Shown: positions 61,748 through 64,000 of the stretch, piece after piece | Numbering within the stretch: position 1 is the first letter of the stretch | Layout of the letters: each line of letters starts with the position of its first letter | Assembly (NCBI RefSeq): GCF_023721415.1 | Contig: NZ_JAMQVC010000001.1 | Span: forward strand, 1,364,001 to 1,428,000 | Source of the DNA: Galbibacter mesophilus | GTDB taxonomy: Bacteria > Bacteroidota > Bacteroidia > Flavobacteriales > Flavobacteriaceae | Reading direction: 5' to 3' | DNA: 64,000 bases | Program-made: the position numbers and the translations under genes | Notes under the pieces: model-generated | Databases searched by the model: none | What the model was told of the DNA's origin: nothing | What the model saw: only the letters and a program-made list of their open reading frames with translations

Positions 61748-64000
61748 ATGGATAAATATTCCTTTTTAAATGCGGCGAATACCGCTTTTTTTGCGGACTT
61801 ATACGATCAATACTTACTTAATCCGGATAGTGTAGAGCCTAGTTGGAGAGCCTTTTTTCAAGGATTCGATTTCGGGATGGAAAATTCAACTTCCGAAGAC
61901 TTTCAAACATATTCTGAAAATGGAACGGTTACTTTCGAGGTTCCAGCTACTGGCGAAAAGCTTGAAATTTCCCAAGATGTTTATAAAGAGTTTCAGGTAG
62001 TGCGCCTGATTGACGGCTATAGAAGCCGCGGTCATTTGTTTACTAAAACCAATCCGGTTAGGGAAAGAAGAAAATACGAACCTACGCTAGCAATAGAGAA
62101 TTTTGGTTTGGAGCAATCCGATCTAAGCACCATTTTTAATGCGGGTGAAATCTTAGGAATCGGACCATCCACACTTCAGGAAATCATCAATCACTTAGAG
62201 GCTATCTATTGCGATGCGATTGGGATTGAATACATGTACATTAGAAATCCTGAACGGATTCAATGGATACAGGATTGGTTGAATGTTAATGATAACCATC
62301 CGAAATTCAGCAATGATGAAAAGAAGAATATCTTACGCAAATTAAACGAAGCTATTTCATTTGAAAACTTTTTGCATACCAAATATGTTGGTCAGAAACG
62401 TTTTTCTTTGGAAGGAAATGAATCTCTTATTCCGGCTTTGGATACCTTGGTTGAGAAAGCGGCAGATATGGGTGTTGAGCAATTCGTAATGGGAATGGCG
62501 CACCGTGGTAGATTGAATGTGCTTACCAACATTTTTGGAAAGCCGGCTAAAGATATTTTTAGTGAATTTGACGGAAAGGATTACGAGCAGGATATTTTTG
62601 ATGGAGACGTAAAATATCACTTGGGTTGGACGAGCGATCGAAAGACACATGGCGGAAAGAAAATAAATATGAATATTGCTCCGAACCCTTCACATTTGGA
62701 AACCGTTGGTGCGGTGGTGGAAGGGATTACGAGAGCAAAACAAGACAGGCACTTTAAAGACGATTTTTCTAAAGTTTTGCCAATTGTGGTGCATGGTGAT
62801 GCCGCAATTGCAGGACAAGGAATTGCGTACGAAGTGGTGCAAATGGCATTGCTAGACGGCTATAAAACTGGAGGAACTATCCATATTGTGGTAAATAATC
62901 AAATTGGTTTTACCACCAATTATTTGGACGGTCGTTCTTCTACTTATTGTACCGATGTTGGGAAACCAACACTTTCGCCAGTACTTCACGTTAATGCAGA
63001 TGATGTGGAAGCGGTGGTGCATGCAACAACTTTTGCCTTGGATTATAGAATGCGCTACGGAAGGGATGTTTTTATTGACCTTTTAGGGTATAGAAAGTAC
63101 GGGCATAATGAAGGGGACGAACCTCGTTTTACACAGCCTAAGCTCTACAAAGCGATATCAAATCACCCAACGCCAAGAGATATTTATGCTGAAAAGCTGA
63201 AGGCTGAAGGCGTTATTGATGATGATTATGTTAAAAAACTAGAGGACGATTATAAAGCTTCTTTGGAAGAGAAGCTGGAAGATTCCCGTAAGGAGGATAA
63301 AACAATTATTACTCCGTTCATGCAAGATGAATGGAAAGGGTTTAATCCGGCTTTAGAAGATAAAATGATGGAAGAGGTGGATACCACCTATCCAAAAGAG
63401 AAATTAACGCAGATAGCAGAAATTATAACCAATCTTCCGAAGGATAAAAATTTCATGCGAAAGATTGAGAAGCTAATAAAAGAACGTAATAAAATGTTCT
63501 TTGAAACCGATAAGCTGGATTGGGCTATGGGCGAGCTATTGGCCTACGGAAGTTTGTTAGAAGAAGGTTTCGATGTGCGTATGTCTGGGCAAGATGTAGA
63601 AAGAGGAACTTTCTCTCATCGCCACGCTGTCATAAAGGTGGAAGAGTCTGAAGAAGAAGTAGTTCTTTTAAATGAGCTGAAGGAAAACCAAAATGGCCAT
63701 TTCGATGTGTATAACTCCCTACTTTCAGAATATGGAGTAGTTGGTTTTGATTATGGATACGCCATGGCGAGTCCGAATACATTGACTATCTGGGAAGCGC
63801 AATTTGGGGATTTTAGTAACGGAGCCCAAATTATGATCGATCAATATATTTCTTCCGCAGAGGATAAATGGAAGTTGCAAAATGGATTGATTATGTTGCT
63901 GCCGCACGGATACGAAGGTCAAGGAGCTGAGCACTCTTCAGCGCGTATGGAAAGATATCTTCAACTGTGTGCAAAGGATAATATGTATGTGGCAGATGTT
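61748..64000 (+). CDS. sucA: 2-oxoglutarate dehydrogenase E1, 3' end outside the window
   Basis: Open frame from ATG 61748 (MDKYSFLNAANTAFFADLYDQYLLNPDSVEPSWRAFFQGF) to the right edge, 751 residues of a protein usually about 920-940. Elements: N-terminal E2-binding helix, RLIDGYRSRGHLFTKTNPV, KRFSLEGNESLIPALD, MGMAHRGRLNVL, the thiamine-binding GDAAIAGQGIAYEVVQM with HIVVNNQIGFTT, RKYGHNEGDEP and RGTFSHRHAV. TCA cycle enzyme; oxidative decarboxylation of 2-oxoglutarate. Confidence 0.97.
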   Translation, partial: MDKYSFLNAANTAFFADLYDQYLLNPDSVEPSWRAFFQGFDFGMENSTSEDFQTYSENGTVTFEVPATGEKLEISQDVYKEFQVVRLIDGYRSRGHLFTKTNPVRERRKYEPTLAIENFGLEQSDLSTIFNAGEILGIGPSTLQEIINHLEAIYCDAIGIEYMYIRNPERIQWIQDWLNVNDNHPKFSNDEKKNILRKLNEAISFENFLHTKYVGQKRFSLEGNESLIPALDTLVEKAADMGVEQFVMGMAHRGRLNVLTNIFGKPAKDIFSEFDGKDYEQDIFDGDVKYHLGWTSDRKTHGGKKINMNIAPNPSHLETVGAVVEGITRAKQDRHFKDDFSKVLPIVVHGDAAIAGQGIAYEVVQMALLDGYKTGGTIHIVVNNQIGFTTNYLDGRSSTYCTDVGKPTLSPVLHVNADDVEAVVHATTFALDYRMRYGRDVFIDLLGYRKYGHNEGDEPRFTQPKLYKAISNHPTPRDIYAEKLKAEGVIDDDYVKKLEDDYKASLEEKLEDSRKEDKTIITPFMQDEWKGFNPALEDKMMEEVDTTYPKEKLTQIAEIITNLPKDKNFMRKIEKLIKERNKMFFETDKLDWAMGELLAYGSLLEEGFDVRMSGQDVERGTFSHRHAVIKVEESEEEVVLLNELKENQNGHFDVYNSLLSEYGVVGFDYGYAMASPNTLTIWEAQFGDFSNGAQIMIDQYISSAEDKWKLQNGLIMLLPHGYEGQGAEHSSARMERYLQLCAKDNMYVADV

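Overview
The window comes from the chromosome of a member of the Bacteroidota, most likely a marine or environmental Flavobacteriaceae. This rests on the -7 promoter box TAnnTTTG (with TTG 19 bp upstream at the best sites), the near absence of Shine-Dalgarno sequences, the gene order rnc / IPExxxVDY-type protein / pyk, the CusA-TolC fusion, the DUF6660 and DUF6155 genes, and abundant lipoprotein genes. The genus cannot be assigned from this sequence.

Region 1 (1-17.9 kb) looks like one end of an integrated genomic island that stops at a tRNA-Asn gene (17833-17906, minus strand) and continues past the left edge. It carries (a) a minus-strand heavy-metal operon: DUF6660 protein, RND pump fused to TolC, adaptor, CDF-like transporter, Fur-family regulator, STAS protein and P1B ATPase; (b) an XRE-like regulator beside two perfect palindromes; (c) a two-gene operon of an ECF-like sigma factor and a truncated, apparently nuclease-dead Cas12f-like protein, followed by a structured non-coding stretch resembling a guide RNA; and (d) a replication and mobility module: SSB, RadC-like JAB protein, Toprim primase, primase-helicase, excisionase-like HTH protein and two iteron-like arrays. 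No integrase is visible inside the window.

The sigma / dCas12f-like / RNA locus (10.2-12.3 kb) is the standout. The Cas12f homologue keeps the RuvC-I Asp but has Val at the RuvC-II Glu position and ends before the zinc ribbon and RuvC-III. It starts one base after a sigma gene. The best reading is an RNA-guided transcription-activation system in which a catalytically dead Cas12f places a sigma factor, and so RNA polymerase, at a site chosen by the guide RNA.

Region 2 (18-47.6 kb) is ordinary core genome: rseP, SCO, lipocalin, feoAB, a ZIP transporter with an MntR/DtxR regulator, polyprenyl synthase, a TetR-controlled RND efflux operon, a radical SAM protein, purF, a PfkB kinase, rnhA, purN, acpP-fabF-rnc and pyk. 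One secreted-protein gene at 26.2 kb carries a frameshift.

Region 3 (47.9-60.9 kb, with a related oxidoreductase at 36.5 kb) is a carbohydrate gene set: two sulfatases, two DUF1080 lipoproteins, two TIM-barrel isomerases, two Gfo/Idh/MocA dehydrogenases, a sugar/nucleoside MFS permease, and a GMC oxidoreductase with its subunit-3 partner. It suggests oxidation of glycosides to 3-keto sugars, with cleavage and uptake. The window ends inside sucA (2-oxoglutarate dehydrogenase E1).
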